A stretch of DNA of 64,000 nucleotides, taken from Trifolium pratense. Taxonomy: Eukaryota > Streptophyta > Magnoliopsida > Fabales > Fabaceae. Below are positions 45,566 through 55,234 of this stretch, in pieces. Each line of letters starts with the position of its first letter. The stretch's first letter is position 1. The notes under the pieces were generated by a model. That model searched no databases, had not been told where the DNA came from, and saw nothing but the letters and a program-made list of their open reading frames with translations. The translations under genes were made by a program, and so were the position numbers. Location of the stretch: NCBI RefSeq assembly GCF_020283565.1, contig NC_060062.1, forward strand, positions 55,202,439 through 55,266,438, in the 5' to 3' direction.

Positions 45566-46226
45566 TGGGGGATTAACCAGTGCTATGTTGGAAGAAACCA
45601 GAGAAGGTCAGAAGTGAGACTTGAGGTTAGTCGACCTGTTTAGAATTAATTAACTTGAGTAAAAGAAGTGAGTTACGAAGTTGCCGAGAATGGGGTCATG
45701 AGATTCAAAAACAGAGTTGAATAATAGAAGCCAATAGGATTGTTGAAGCCGCTGAATATTCCAGAGAGGAAGCTGGGATAGTTGCTTGCCATTGATAGAG
45801 TTTACTTACAATGACAGCTACCATTCTAGCATCGGAATGGAACCGTTTGAAGCCTTGTATGGGAGAAGGTGTAGGACACCTTTGTGTTGGAACGAATCCA
45901 GTTAGCGAGTAGTGTTGGGGCCTGAAATGATTAGGCAGACTACTGAAAAGGTGAAAAGAATTCAGTAGAAAATGAAGGCATCCCAGGATCAACAAAAGAG
46001 TTATTACGATCAAAAGAAGAGAGCAGTGGAGTTCCGAGAGGGACATCATGTGTTTATGAGAGTGACTGTGATGACATGTGTTGGACGAACTTTGAAGTCC
46101 AAAAATCTCACTCCGCGGTTTATTGGGCCGTACTATATATTTAAGAGGATAGGGGGCGTGGCCTATCAGATTGCATTGCCACCGCCATCAAATCTTCATG
46201 GTGTTTTTCAAGTGTTGCAGCCGTGA
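45566..46226 (+). pseudogene. Chromovirus integrase C-terminal remnant
   Basis: Around 45837 the frame reads [12 protein letters not shown], the end of the integrase core. 45972-46226 reads KASQDQQKSYYDQKKRAVEF, EGHHVFMRVT, LTPRFIGPYYIFKRIGGVAY and NLHGVFQV, the integrase C-terminal domain of Tekay/Del-type chromoviruses. The upstream core is disrupted by indels and by loss of sequence around the nested solo LTR. The remainder to 46483 is a decayed C-terminus. Confidence 0.8.
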
Positions 46227-46483
46227 GAATGTATTTTCGATTTGTCGTACGTGATTTAATCCGATGATGTGCAAGTGAGAAGGTATCTGACCGTGGAATT
46301 CGTGTAGTTACAAATTGAAGGTAAAGAGGCGAAACACCTAAGGAACAAAGAAATCGTTACGATGAACGTAGTCTGGGAAGGACTTACTAGTGAGGATGCG
46401 GCACTTGAATTGGAGAGAGTCGAATGAATGAATTTTATCTAGCGTTGTTTCCTTCAGGCAATTTTCGAGGACGAAAATCTTAT

Positions 46484-46497
46484 AAGTGGGGGAGAGT
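46484..46497 (+). other. Polypurine tract
   Basis: AAGTGGGGGAGAGT directly precedes the 3' LTR, where second-strand synthesis is primed. Confidence 0.88.
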
Positions 46498-49217
46498 TGT
46501 AACACCCCAAAAATTAGAATTCATTTTATTTAGTTATTTAGTTGTTGTGGTGTTGATTGACGATGTTTATTTAATTATTTTGGGTGACGAATAATTTATT
46601 TAATTATTTTGTGTGGTGAATAATTAAATAATTAATAAATAAAAATAATAATGCTGCTAAATAAAAATTGAAAGAAGAAAAAGAAGTAGAAAGTTATATA
46701 TTGAGGTGTTGAGAGCATATGGGGGGTGTAGATGGAAAAATAGTAGAGATGAGAATAATATGGAGAATAAATATAATTTTAATTCTCATTAAACCAATTT
46801 ATTTGCAATAATATCATGGTCCTTTGACATTAATTTAGAGGAGAAGGAATAGACCAGCATTTTGGATACAATAGAACAAAACAACACACAAAAATAAAAT
46901 AGTGCTAGTAGGTGAAAGAAGAGGAAGAGCTCGTGTGAGAGTGAAGAGAAACAAGGGAATGAAATGCTTAACCTCAATGTAGGGAGTTCACTGCAATCCA
47001 AGTAAGGGAGCTTTATACTCTTGAAATTCTGAATTCAATAGGCATACTTGGTCTACTTATTATTATGTGTGTGTTTAAGTTGTTCTTATGCCCTATTCCA
47101 TTATATGATGTTGTTGTTGTTTTGACTTTAGAAAAATCATAACTATTGAATAAATGATGATATTGAGTTGTTGTTTAAGAAGTTGTGTTTTTCTAATTGG
47201 TGATTGATGTTGCTTTGAATCCTTGTTTCAATTCAAACGATGTTTTCGTTGTTATTATTAAATTCGTGCTCTTTAACTTGTGAATTTTGAGTTGTTAAAT
47301 TTTGGTGTTGTTCTTGAGTTATTAAGAGTTGGAATTTTCGGATTGGATGATTCTCAATTTTAAAACGTTTTTGAGTATTCTAATTTTTCTTAAACGTGTC
47401 TGCGAAGCTTTTAAACTTCTGGGATTCGTGAGAGTTTAAAACCAATCAAAACCAGGAGATTTAGGATGATTTTAATGGTGTTGTTGTTGAATTTCAAAGA
47501 GAACATTAATCTCCATTTTATATGCGATTCGATCGCCGATTTTAAAAAAATAACACCGGGGATCTTTCTAGAATTCAATGACGGTCAAAACGGTATAAAG
47601 AAAGTCAAATTTAGTTGAGTATTGAGGAAGAACGAACAGGGTCAGAAAACCGGGTCAAACGACCCATGTTGCAGGAAAACGGGTGAAGGAGATGAACAGT
47701 AGCGAGTTGGCTTCGCCCACTCGCGCGTCAGGCGCGTGGGGCGCGTGAGAGGTTATGGATGATCCATTTTTAAAAATGGTTTTTATAGGAAAATAGTAAA
47801 TAATTTTCTTGAAATTTTGGTACCTCTTTGGTAATTTTTGGATACTCGTAGCTATTTTTAATTAATTATTTGGAGTAAAAAGGTGATTAAAAATATTATA
47901 ATTTCGTGAAAATTTCCCAAAATTTTGTGTAGGGTATTTTGAATATTTTGGAACCCTCTGGTGTATCTCACTCTCCCTGGTTTTATATAATATTAAGGAT
48001 TTGAATTTATTTCACTATTGTTATTAATTAAATTGATTTAAAATTCATACCTTTCGTTGATAAACTAAACCTAGTTAAATTGGGTTAAAGGTTCTGTTAA
48101 GACGAGTAATAAGTTGTTGTCCTGAGAGGAGTGAGTGACTAATTGGGTTATTAAATTTTAGTTGACGTTGTAATCGAAGTTACTAATAATTGTTGTGTAT
48201 CGATGTTGTTTTAAGCCGTTGTTCATTTGTAGTATTTGTGTTGTCGAATTGTTGTTTTGCTGAATAGTGATGTTGAATTATGTGGTTATAACGATGTTGA
48301 ATTATCTAGTTTAATGATGTTGGAGTTGTGCCGAAATTATAATGTTGTAATTGTTGTTGTTCTTGTAGTTATTTATCGACGTTGTTTATTGATGTTATAA
48401 TGATGATGGAGTTGTCTATTGAAGTTGTTAAATGATGTTGCCTATTGATGTTGCTTATTATAACATGACATGCATTCATTCATGTGTTCAATGACGTTGC
48501 TTATTGGAGTTGTATATATGATGTTGAAAATGACGTTGCTTAATGAAGTTGAAAATGACGTTGCTTATAATGATGTTGATCCTCCATGATGTAAAACCGG
48601 AAATGACGTTGTTATTGGTACCACATGAATTTAGCGAGTCTAGGCGCATTGCATGCATTTTAATTATATTTGCTCATTTAAATGTTGTTGTTTATTTCTC
48701 TTTATTTAATTGTTGATTGATAATTATGGTTGATTAATGAATGTGCGTGGCAGCGTGGCAATCCGCTTAGGTGGTCTTGTTGTTGTTTATGATGTTGCTA
48801 GTTATGATGTTGTTTTAATTCAGTTATTTTCTTGATGTATTGTCGCTCACCTTTACATTCCCCCTTCTGGCTTGGCCCTACGGTGTGCAACTGTAGATTT
48901 TCAGGTAGGTGATGAGTCATAGCTGATGCGTTCGGATAGCTGTTGCTTTGCTATTTATTTGGAGTCGCTCTGTTAGGATGTTGTTAGGAGAAATTCTTAT
49001 TTAATTATGTTGTTAAATTTTTATAACAATTGAGCTATGTCACTTGATTCAGTATTTTCAACTCGGACTTTGAAACTTAATTATTTTTGTATTTTCCGCT
49101 GCATGATTTTTAATCATTTGAGAAATTAGTTAATTGGAGTAAGTGTGACATCCTTATTAAATAAATGAAATTAACTTTTTCGAAAATAAAATAAAGGGGT
49201 AAATTAAGGGTGTTACA
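46498..49217 (+). repeat. 3' LTR of the chromovirus
   Basis: 2720 bp. It is nearly identical to 38129-40804 apart from scattered substitutions, small indels and the GC-rich block at 47702-47752 (GCGAGTTGGCTTCGCCCACT, then GCGTGGGGCGCGTGAGAGG). A related GC-rich block also occurs in the LTR-derived segment of the MULE at 51260-51330, so the block is ancestral and the 5' LTR lost it. Confidence 0.94.
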
Positions 49218-49222
49218 AACCC

Positions 49223-49627
49223 CGCCGCCCTCTGCTGCGCAAAGAATTCCTGCAAACGAAGTTCAACCCGTTGGTCCACCCGCTGATCAAATGTTGCTTC
49301 GTACTCTTCGCGAAATTCTTCTCGATACGTTGCCCTCATTCGCGCTAGATACTCATCATCGGTTTCCTCTCTTTGAGCTGGCCGAGAGCGTCCTGTACTC
49401 ATACTAGATGAAGATGTGTAACTGACATCTCTCAAACCAGTTGGGTCACTTACATATAAAGAAGATGTACACCCAGCAGCGAATTTGCGACCTCGATTCG
49501 CACCACCAGCATTCTTAACAAAAGCCAACGACATCTTGTTTCGACGAACCTCATCATTATCTCGCCTATGAGGTGGTAGTCTTTGTTGGTTGGCATTGTA
49601 TTCTTCAGCCCAAATTTGCGTCAACCT
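49223..49627 (-). pseudogene. Transposase_24-type gene, exon upstream of the chromovirus
   Basis: Starts after TTGTAG (acceptor) at 49628 and reads LTQIWAEEYNANQQRLPPHR, then RNKMSLAFVKNAGGANRGRK, SLYVSDPTGLRD and EETDDEYLARMRATYREEF with a charged coiled-coil stretch up to LQEFFAQQRAAG, where the chromovirus interrupts it. The layout matches the C-terminal half of plant Ptta/En/Spm accessory proteins. Confidence 0.75.
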
Positions 49628-50214
49628 CTACAATAAATTAAAAAATAATTATAATTAATTAATTATAATATTTAAATATGGGGGCTGCTAATTTAGACCC
49701 AGTTGGGTCTAAATTAGCAAAGTGCACCTTTTGAGTTGGACAAAAATACCCTTTCTTTTTATAAAAAAAAAAAAAAAAAAAAACATATTGGCGCTGATCC
49801 AGTGTCGCGCGCCTACCGCAGGACCACCGTTACAGACCGTTGATTTCCATCAGACGGCCAAGAGATGATCTCATCATGGCTGTCGGATCAATCAGACAGT
49901 CTAGATCATCCAGCTCCATGATAAGCCAGCGCGTGCACCACACTAGATCTGCGCCTAGAGAGAGAAAATTTTATTTTAAAAAAAGCAGGACACGTGTCAA
50001 CTGCTGGGTGGTTGGCGTGTTTTTTTTTCATTTAATACTTTAAACTCAATTATTTCGTTGTAAATTAATTTTTTATTTTTTTATTTTTATACCAAAATTC
50101 ATAATTTTTTTTTGTCTACAAATAGAGACTTGGTTCGTTTGATTTGGACACAAAAAAAAAAACTCAATTTTTCACTACCTTTAATTATCTTTATATAATA
50201 CTGTGAAACCATTT

Positions 50215-50800
50215 AGCTGGTAGAATGGTTTCACAGTATAACTCTCTGAAACCATTTTACTAGTAGAATGGTTTCAGTGAGTAATTTCTTAATTGTTTGC
50301 TCCTGAAACCATTCTGAAACCATTTAGCTGGTATAATGGTTTCAGAGCGTTGTACTTTGAAACCATTTCACTGATAGAATGGTTTCAGGGGAGTTGATTC
50401 TTAATTGTTTGCTTCTGAAACCATTTTACTGCTAGAATGGTTTCACAGTATAACTCTCTGAAACCATTCTTCCAGCTAAATGGTTTCATAGTAATATATA
50501 AACATAATTTTTCACTTCCTTAATCTCGTTATTTATATGTTCTATTGCATTTTAAATTATGTGTATCGTACTAAGTACGTTACTTGTGTGTTGTAATTTA
50601 ACACGCACCACTCAATCAACTCACTGAAACCATTATACCAGCAAAATGGTTTCAGAATATAACTCTCTGAAACCATTCTACCGGCTAAATGGTTTCATAA
50701 GCAAATAACTAAGAATCAACTCAATGAAACCATTCTACCAGTAAAATGGTTTCAAAGTACAACTCTCTGAAACCATAGTACCAGCTAAATGGTTTCAGAA
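50215..50800. repeat. Array of ten GAAACCATT...AATGGTTTC hairpins
   Basis: Each unit is about 28 bp: GAAACCATT, about 10 variable bases often like TAGCTGGTA or CTACCAGCT, then AATGGTTTC. Six units lie at 50215-50490 and four at 50625-50800. Spacers are also shared (AGTATAACTCTCT; GTTTGCTTC with TTAATT). The right group is in large part the reverse complement of the left, for example TGATTCTTAATTGTTTGC against the reversed AAGCAAATAACTAAGAATCA. The array is non-coding. Confidence 0.85.
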
Positions 50801-51029
50801 GCAAACAATAGTTTTTAATTACCGTTTTATCTCATTTAATTAACGAAAAATAGTTTCAGGTCTCCAAAAATTTCATAAAATATACCAAAAGTTCCAGAAT
50901 ATTATCTAATATTTTATTAGAAACAAATAAAAAAAAAATTGGTTTCAGAGTACAAATCTATGAAATTATTATTATTATTTGTTAAATGGTTTTAAATAAT
51001 CAGCGGAATTTGTGAAAATAATTTCATGA

Positions 51030-51400
51030 CTTGAACTAGGGAGAGTGAGGTACACAAGAGGGTTCTAAATAATTCATAGTACTTTACATAAAATTTTGAA
51101 AATTTTTTATGGAATTATAATATTTTTAATTACCTTTTTAATCATTTAATTAACTAAAAATAGTTTCAGGTCTCCAAAAATTTCATACAATATACCAAAA
51201 TTTCCAGAATATTATCTACTATTTTATTATGAAAAAATAAAAAACAAATAGAGCCTCCCTGAGGTCGCACGCGCCCCCACGCGCCTCCAGTGAGAGTGGG
51301 CGTGGGCGACGCGCACTGTTCATCGTCCCCCCACCCGTTTTATGCAGAAACGGGTCGCGCGACCCGGTTTTTGACCCGGTTCGATCTCCCTCAATACTCA
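51030..51400 (-). repeat. Chromovirus-LTR-like segment inside the MULE
   Basis: Read on the minus strand, this matches parts of 39240-39560: GTTGAGTATTGAGG, ACCCGGTTT-type block with GTCAAA, GAACAGT followed by GC-rich sequence, AATTTTTGGA, GGTAATTAAAAATATTATAA and CCCTCTTGTGTACCTCACTC. Identity is moderate, so it was captured from an older relative or long ago. A shorter copy of part of it lies at 50815-50930. Confidence 0.75.
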
Positions 51401-51790
51401 ACGAAACTCGACGTTCCTTATATGGATTTTGATCGTTTTTCAATTTTACAAAGGTTTCCGGTATTAGTTTTTGAAATCGGCGTTCGATTCGCACGTAAAA
51501 TGAGGTCGAAATTTGGAAGAAATTTAAAAAATGTAATAGTTGTTGTTGTTGCATGGGGGCGCGCTATTTTGGGGGGCGCGCTATTATATGATGCAAATTA
51601 CATACATGCCCCAGTTGCTCTATTGTTTCAAAAAAAAAAAAATGGATATTTTTGTCCAACTCAAAAGGTGCACCTTGCTAACTTAGACCTAACTAGGGTC
51701 TAAGTTAGAAAACCCCTTTAAATATAATTATAATGTTTAAAAAGTAATGTTATAAGAAATAAATAATAAATAATATATATAAATACTTAC

Positions 51791-52424
51791 CGAAACTTCT
51801 TGCGCCCTTGCCCCCGTCCATTCACCGGATTCTGCATACTTGTGCATCAGGTCATTCATTTCCATAAAGGTGGGTGGACGACCAAATTATTGAATGAACT
51901 CAAGGCGAAGTGTTCCGGCAGATTTCGAACCTCCAGAGTGTACGCATGCACGATTGGCTTCATCAGTATTTCTGTTGTTTTTGTTCTTCTGACACTTTGC
52001 CTTATACTCTTCCTCTTCCCATCTTTGGCACAACAGAGGGTATGAATTACCAGCGAGCCAGAGTGGTGGTTTTGAAGGATCCTTTTTAACCTTTTTCCGT
52101 GCTTCAAAAAGTAAGGTCGACAGACGCTTCGTGGCTTTTTTGTTGAATATAGCCTCAATAGTCGCTGTGTGGTGATTTAGCCAAGTTACTTGCGACTACG
52201 AAAAATAAAGAAAAATTGTTAATAAATTAGTAAATATATGTTTAGTAACAAAATTGATTGAATAAAAAAGTAATTATAAATAAAAACGTACTCTGAAGCC
52301 ATTCCAAAATTGTTGATATCCACGTTCATCTGCCCTGACCTCCGTCCAGTTGAGATATGGAGCTTGGAATTTGGATTTCAATGCATTATTGATTTCCTTC
52401 GTCGCCGCATTTTGGGGTTGCAAA
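51791..52424 (-). pseudogene. Transposase_24-type gene, two exons with a premature stop
   Basis: Exon 52424-52292 (LQPQNAATKEINNALKSKF, APYLNWTEVRADERGYQQFW) and exon 52195-51791 (SQVTWLNHHTATIEAIFNKK, LFEARKKVKKDPSKPPLWL, SGGSKSAGTLRLEF, FGRPPTFMEMNDLMHKYAES) are bounded by GT-AG introns and stay in phase with the tnp2 frame upstream. A TAA at 51887-51889, where relatives have a sense codon such as CAA, ends the protein early. This is the N-terminal part of the Ptta/En/Spm accessory domain. Confidence 0.75.
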
Positions 52425-52443
52425 CTGCACAAAAATGAATTAA

Positions 52444-52448
<5 letters not shown>

Positions 52449-52507
<59 letters not shown>
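52449..52507. repeat. TA microsatellite
   Basis: About 29 uninterrupted TA units within an intron of the CACTA gene. Confidence 0.95.
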
Positions 52508-52510
<3 letters not shown>

Positions 52511-52574
52511 TTAAGAATAATAATCATATATATCCAATTAATTTATTAAACACAAATTCTTAATAATAATTAAC

Positions 52575-54860
52575 TTACTCTGTGGCGGTATATGGCATGA
52601 TGATGGGTCTACCATACCGGTCAACCAACAATTCATTTTGAGGAGCTAGAAGTGCAATATCAGCAATTTCCTCGTCCTCGTGGTCATCATCGTCGTCGTA
52701 TGAGTCGTACTCCTCTTCCACACCATCTACAGTTCGAGACTTGGGCATACCCTCCAAGTATCGATTTCGAACAACGCGGCGGGGTAAAGCACGTCTACGT
52801 CCTCCGCGTCCTCCGCGTCCGACACCCGGTGGTGGTGGAATATCATCAGCATTACGACCAGGCAAGCTGAATATTGACATGTTTAATGGGTGAATTTTCA
52901 CAGGCCGAGATGTTTCAGTTTCATTGCGAATATGGCTTGATGACAACGTGTCTTTGAAGTAATGCGAACAAAAGTAAATTGTTTCGCGGTGTAAGTATGT
53001 TGCACAAATTGAGCCTTCGACCCTAGCTTTGTTTTTCACGGCACGTTTTGCATAACCCATGAACCTTTCGAACGGGTACATCCATCTATATTGAACCGGC
53101 CCACCAAGTCTAGCCTCATATGCAAGATGCACCACAACATGCTCCATAGAATCAAATAAGGCAGGAGGAAATATTCTCTCCAACTTACACAAGATCAGTG
53201 GAATATCATTTTCCATCTTGATGAGATCAGCCTCTCTTAGCGTTGTCGAACACAAATTCTTGAAAAATTGACTGATTTCAATAAGCGGATTCAATACATG
53301 TTGGGGTAAAGAACTAAATGCAATCGGAAGTAAAGTCTGGAAAAAAACATGACAATCATGACTTTTCATCCCACGCATCCTTCCGTGGTCAACATCAGCG
53401 CTTCTCGCCAAATTCGACGAATAACCGTCTGACATCTTCACTTCTTTTACCCATCGACAAACAGATTTTGCTTCGTCAGGAGATAAAGTATAGTTTGCAC
53501 GAGGTTTAAGAAGTTTGCCGTTAGATGTCTCCAACAACAACAGTTCGTTACGTTTGCAATACAACCCTATGTCTCTCCTCGCGTTGTCATTATCTTTCGT
53601 TTTTCCTTTGACATTCATGACAGTGTTAAATATATTTTCAAACACATTTTTCTCAATATGCATAACATCAAGGTTGTGACGTAAAAGGTTGTCTTTCCAA
53701 TACGGCAGATCCCAAAAGATACTTCTTTTTGTCCAGTTGTGCGTTTGTCCATAACCACGCGGTTTAGAGGCAACACCACCTACAACCTCAACCTTTGGAA
53801 TATCTTTTACTTTGGTCCAGACTTGTCGGGATGTCAAATAATCTGGTGGATCACGAGTCTCGGTCTCACCATGAACAAAAGCATTTTTATTTCTTCTAAA
53901 CGGATGATCAGTAGGCAAGAACCGACGATGACAGTCAAACCAAGTAGCCTTCCCACCGTTGTGTAACCAAAACGCTTTGGTGTCCATCATGCAAATAGGA
54001 CATCCTAGTTTACCATGTGTCCCCCATCCAGACAACATCCCATATGCAGGAAAATCATTAATGGTCCACATCAAAGCTCCTCTCATATTGAAATTTCGAT
54101 TTTGATTGATATCATACGTCGCAACACCGTTCCACAATCTCTTCAAATCATCAATAAAAGGTTGTAAATAGATATCAATACCAACAGTTGGACTAGCTGG
54201 GCCTGGTATTACAGCGGCTAAAAACATGTAAGGTTTTGACATGCACATATCAGGAGGAAGATTGTACGGGGTAACCAGAACAGGCCAACATGAATATGGA
54301 GAGGCTGATACTTGAGTATATGGTGTAAATCCATCTGAGCATAACCCAAGTCGGACATTCCGTGGCTCCGAAGCAAATTCGGGATAAACTTGATCAAAAT
54401 GCTTCCAAGCCATTCCATCAGAAGGATGTCGCAACTCACCTGACATTTTTCTCCTTTCATAGTTTTCACGATGCCATGTCATTTTACTGGCAGTTTGTAT
54501 CGATGCATACAACCTTTGTAACCTTGGTATTATGGGTAAATAGAACATCGCCTTTCTTGGGATTGGCTTCCTTCTGACTGACCGTGAATTTCTTGTTACA
54601 CGATATCTTGGTTCTTGACAAAATTTACATTCAAGTAATGCACCGTCAGCTACACCAAATTCGTTGCTATAGTACAACATACACCCGTTAACACAACAGT
54701 CAATTCTCTTTGCTCCGAGTCCTAACTTTGCAACCAATTGTCTTGCTTCATAATAATTTTTTGGCAAATCAAGAGGGCGGTCTATTGTTATATCCAACAT
54801 CAGTTTCGTTATCAAGTCCATGGTGTATTCTGAAACAAGACATTCAGACTTGATACCCAA
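52575..54860 (-). CDS. CACTA tnp2 transposase, C-terminally fused to a Transposase_24-type N-terminus
   Basis: The open frame of about 760 codons carries the tnp2 family blocks in order: LPKNYYEARQLVAKLGLGAK, DCCVNGCMLYY, CKFCQEPRY, YLPIIPRLQRLYAS, HPSDGMAWKHFD, RLGLCSDGFTP, YSCWPVLVTPYNLPPDMC, PGPASPTVGIDIYLQPFIDD, MLSGWGTHGKLGCPICM, HNLDVMHIEKNVFENIFNT, MKSHDCHVFFQTLLPIAF, GPVQYRWMYPFERFM. It cuts and moves the CACTA DNA. After IFSLPGR (about residue 665) the usual tnp2 C-terminus is missing and a Gly/Arg-rich, then acidic sequence typical of the second CACTA gene follows in the same frame. The first codon shown is TTG; the true frame enters from upstream through a small frameshift. GTAAGT overlapping the stop is a splice donor leading to 52424. 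Confidence 0.88.
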   Translation of the reverse strand: MGIKSECLVSEYTMDLITKLMLDITIDRPLDLPKNYYEARQLVAKLGLGAKRIDCCVNGCMLYYSNEFGVADGALLECKFCQEPRYRVTRNSRSVRRKPIPRKAMFYLPIIPRLQRLYASIQTASKMTWHRENYERRKMSGELRHPSDGMAWKHFDQVYPEFASEPRNVRLGLCSDGFTPYTQVSASPYSCWPVLVTPYNLPPDMCMSKPYMFLAAVIPGPASPTVGIDIYLQPFIDDLKRLWNGVATYDINQNRNFNMRGALMWTINDFPAYGMLSGWGTHGKLGCPICMMDTKAFWLHNGGKATWFDCHRRFLPTDHPFRRNKNAFVHGETETRDPPDYLTSRQVWTKVKDIPKVEVVGGVASKPRGYGQTHNWTKRSIFWDLPYWKDNLLRHNLDVMHIEKNVFENIFNTVMNVKGKTKDNDNARRDIGLYCKRNELLLLETSNGKLLKPRANYTLSPDEAKSVCRWVKEVKMSDGYSSNLARSADVDHGRMRGMKSHDCHVFFQTLLPIAFSSLPQHVLNPLIEISQFFKNLCSTTLREADLIKMENDIPLILCKLERIFPPALFDSMEHVVVHLAYEARLGGPVQYRWMYPFERFMGYAKRAVKNKARVEGSICATYLHRETIYFCSHYFKDTLSSSHIRNETETSRPVKIHPLNMSIFSLPGRNADDIPPPPGVGRGGRGGRRRALPRRVVRNRYLEGMPKSRTVDGVEEEYDSYDDDDDHEDEEIADIALLAPQNELLVDRYGRPIIMPYTATE

Positions 54861-54864
54861 AAGT

Positions 54865-55234
54865 CTAATACACCGTTAACTTTGAGTCTCGAGAGCCTTC
54901 ACACAACGGTGTATTTGTCTCTTTCAAAAGATCAAAAAATCGCTGGGCTTCCTCATTTGGTCGCTCGACGTTAACATCAGCGTCATATTCATCATCAGCA
55001 GGGTCGTCGACATGATTTGGCACATAAATCGGCGTATTAAACCCAAGGGCATTAGTTATCATATTGTCAATCTCATTAAACGGATCATAATGCTGATGAT
55101 AATATTCGGGAACAACAACGGGCTGAAAAACACTGCTTGAAGCACGATTTTGATTCACGGGAACAATCGTGGAACATCCCTCGCCATGACTTGACCAAAC
55201 CCAATAATTAGGTTGGAATCCCTTTTTATATAAA
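54865..55234 (-). pseudogene. tnp2 transposase, N-terminal exon part (frameshifted)
   Basis: Begins at the Helitron junction with the end of the Transpos_assoc domain (KKGFQPNYWVWSSHGEG), then NQNRASSSVF and FFDLLKETNTPLCEGSRDSK. It ends at a TAG 5 nt before the main tnp2 frame; loss of two bases in a GT run near 54872-54878 would explain the shift. Confidence 0.8.

Larger units (their letters stand above)
38129..49217 (+). mobile_element. Tekay-like chromovirus (Ty3/gypsy), degraded, 11.1 kb with insertion
   Basis: Two long LTRs (38129-40804 and 46498-49217) with TG/CA ends flank a reduced internal region. The 5-bp duplication AACCC is at 38124-38128 and 49218-49222. A tRNA-iMet primer site follows the 5' LTR and a polypurine tract precedes the 3' LTR, giving plus orientation. 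The internal region (without the nested solo LTR) is only about 2.4 kb and its frames are broken, although the LTRs are nearly identical. It could move only with proteins from relatives. Confidence 0.95.
49680..51716. mobile_element. Mutator-like (Pack-MULE-like) element, 2037 bp
   Basis: Terminal repeats of about 65 bp: left GGGGCTGCTAATTTAGACCC to GTGCACCTTTTGAGTTGGAC, right the mirror image with a few changes. The 9-bp duplication TTTAAATAT is at 49671-49679 and 51717-51725. It has no transposase. It carries a hairpin array (50215-50800) and a segment similar to the chromovirus LTR (51030-51400, reversed). It lies in an intron of the CACTA gene (between exons at 51791 and 49627). Confidence 0.93.

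Noticed and set aside
49840..50043. 67-codon plus-strand frame in a GC-richer part of the MULE
   Set aside because: Might be a captured gene fragment but no domain is recognised and it has no partner exon.
50215..50800. CRISPR-like look of regular GAAACCATT units
   Set aside because: Units are palindromic, spacers are shared and short, and the DNA is plant nuclear; it is a hairpin array in a transposon.
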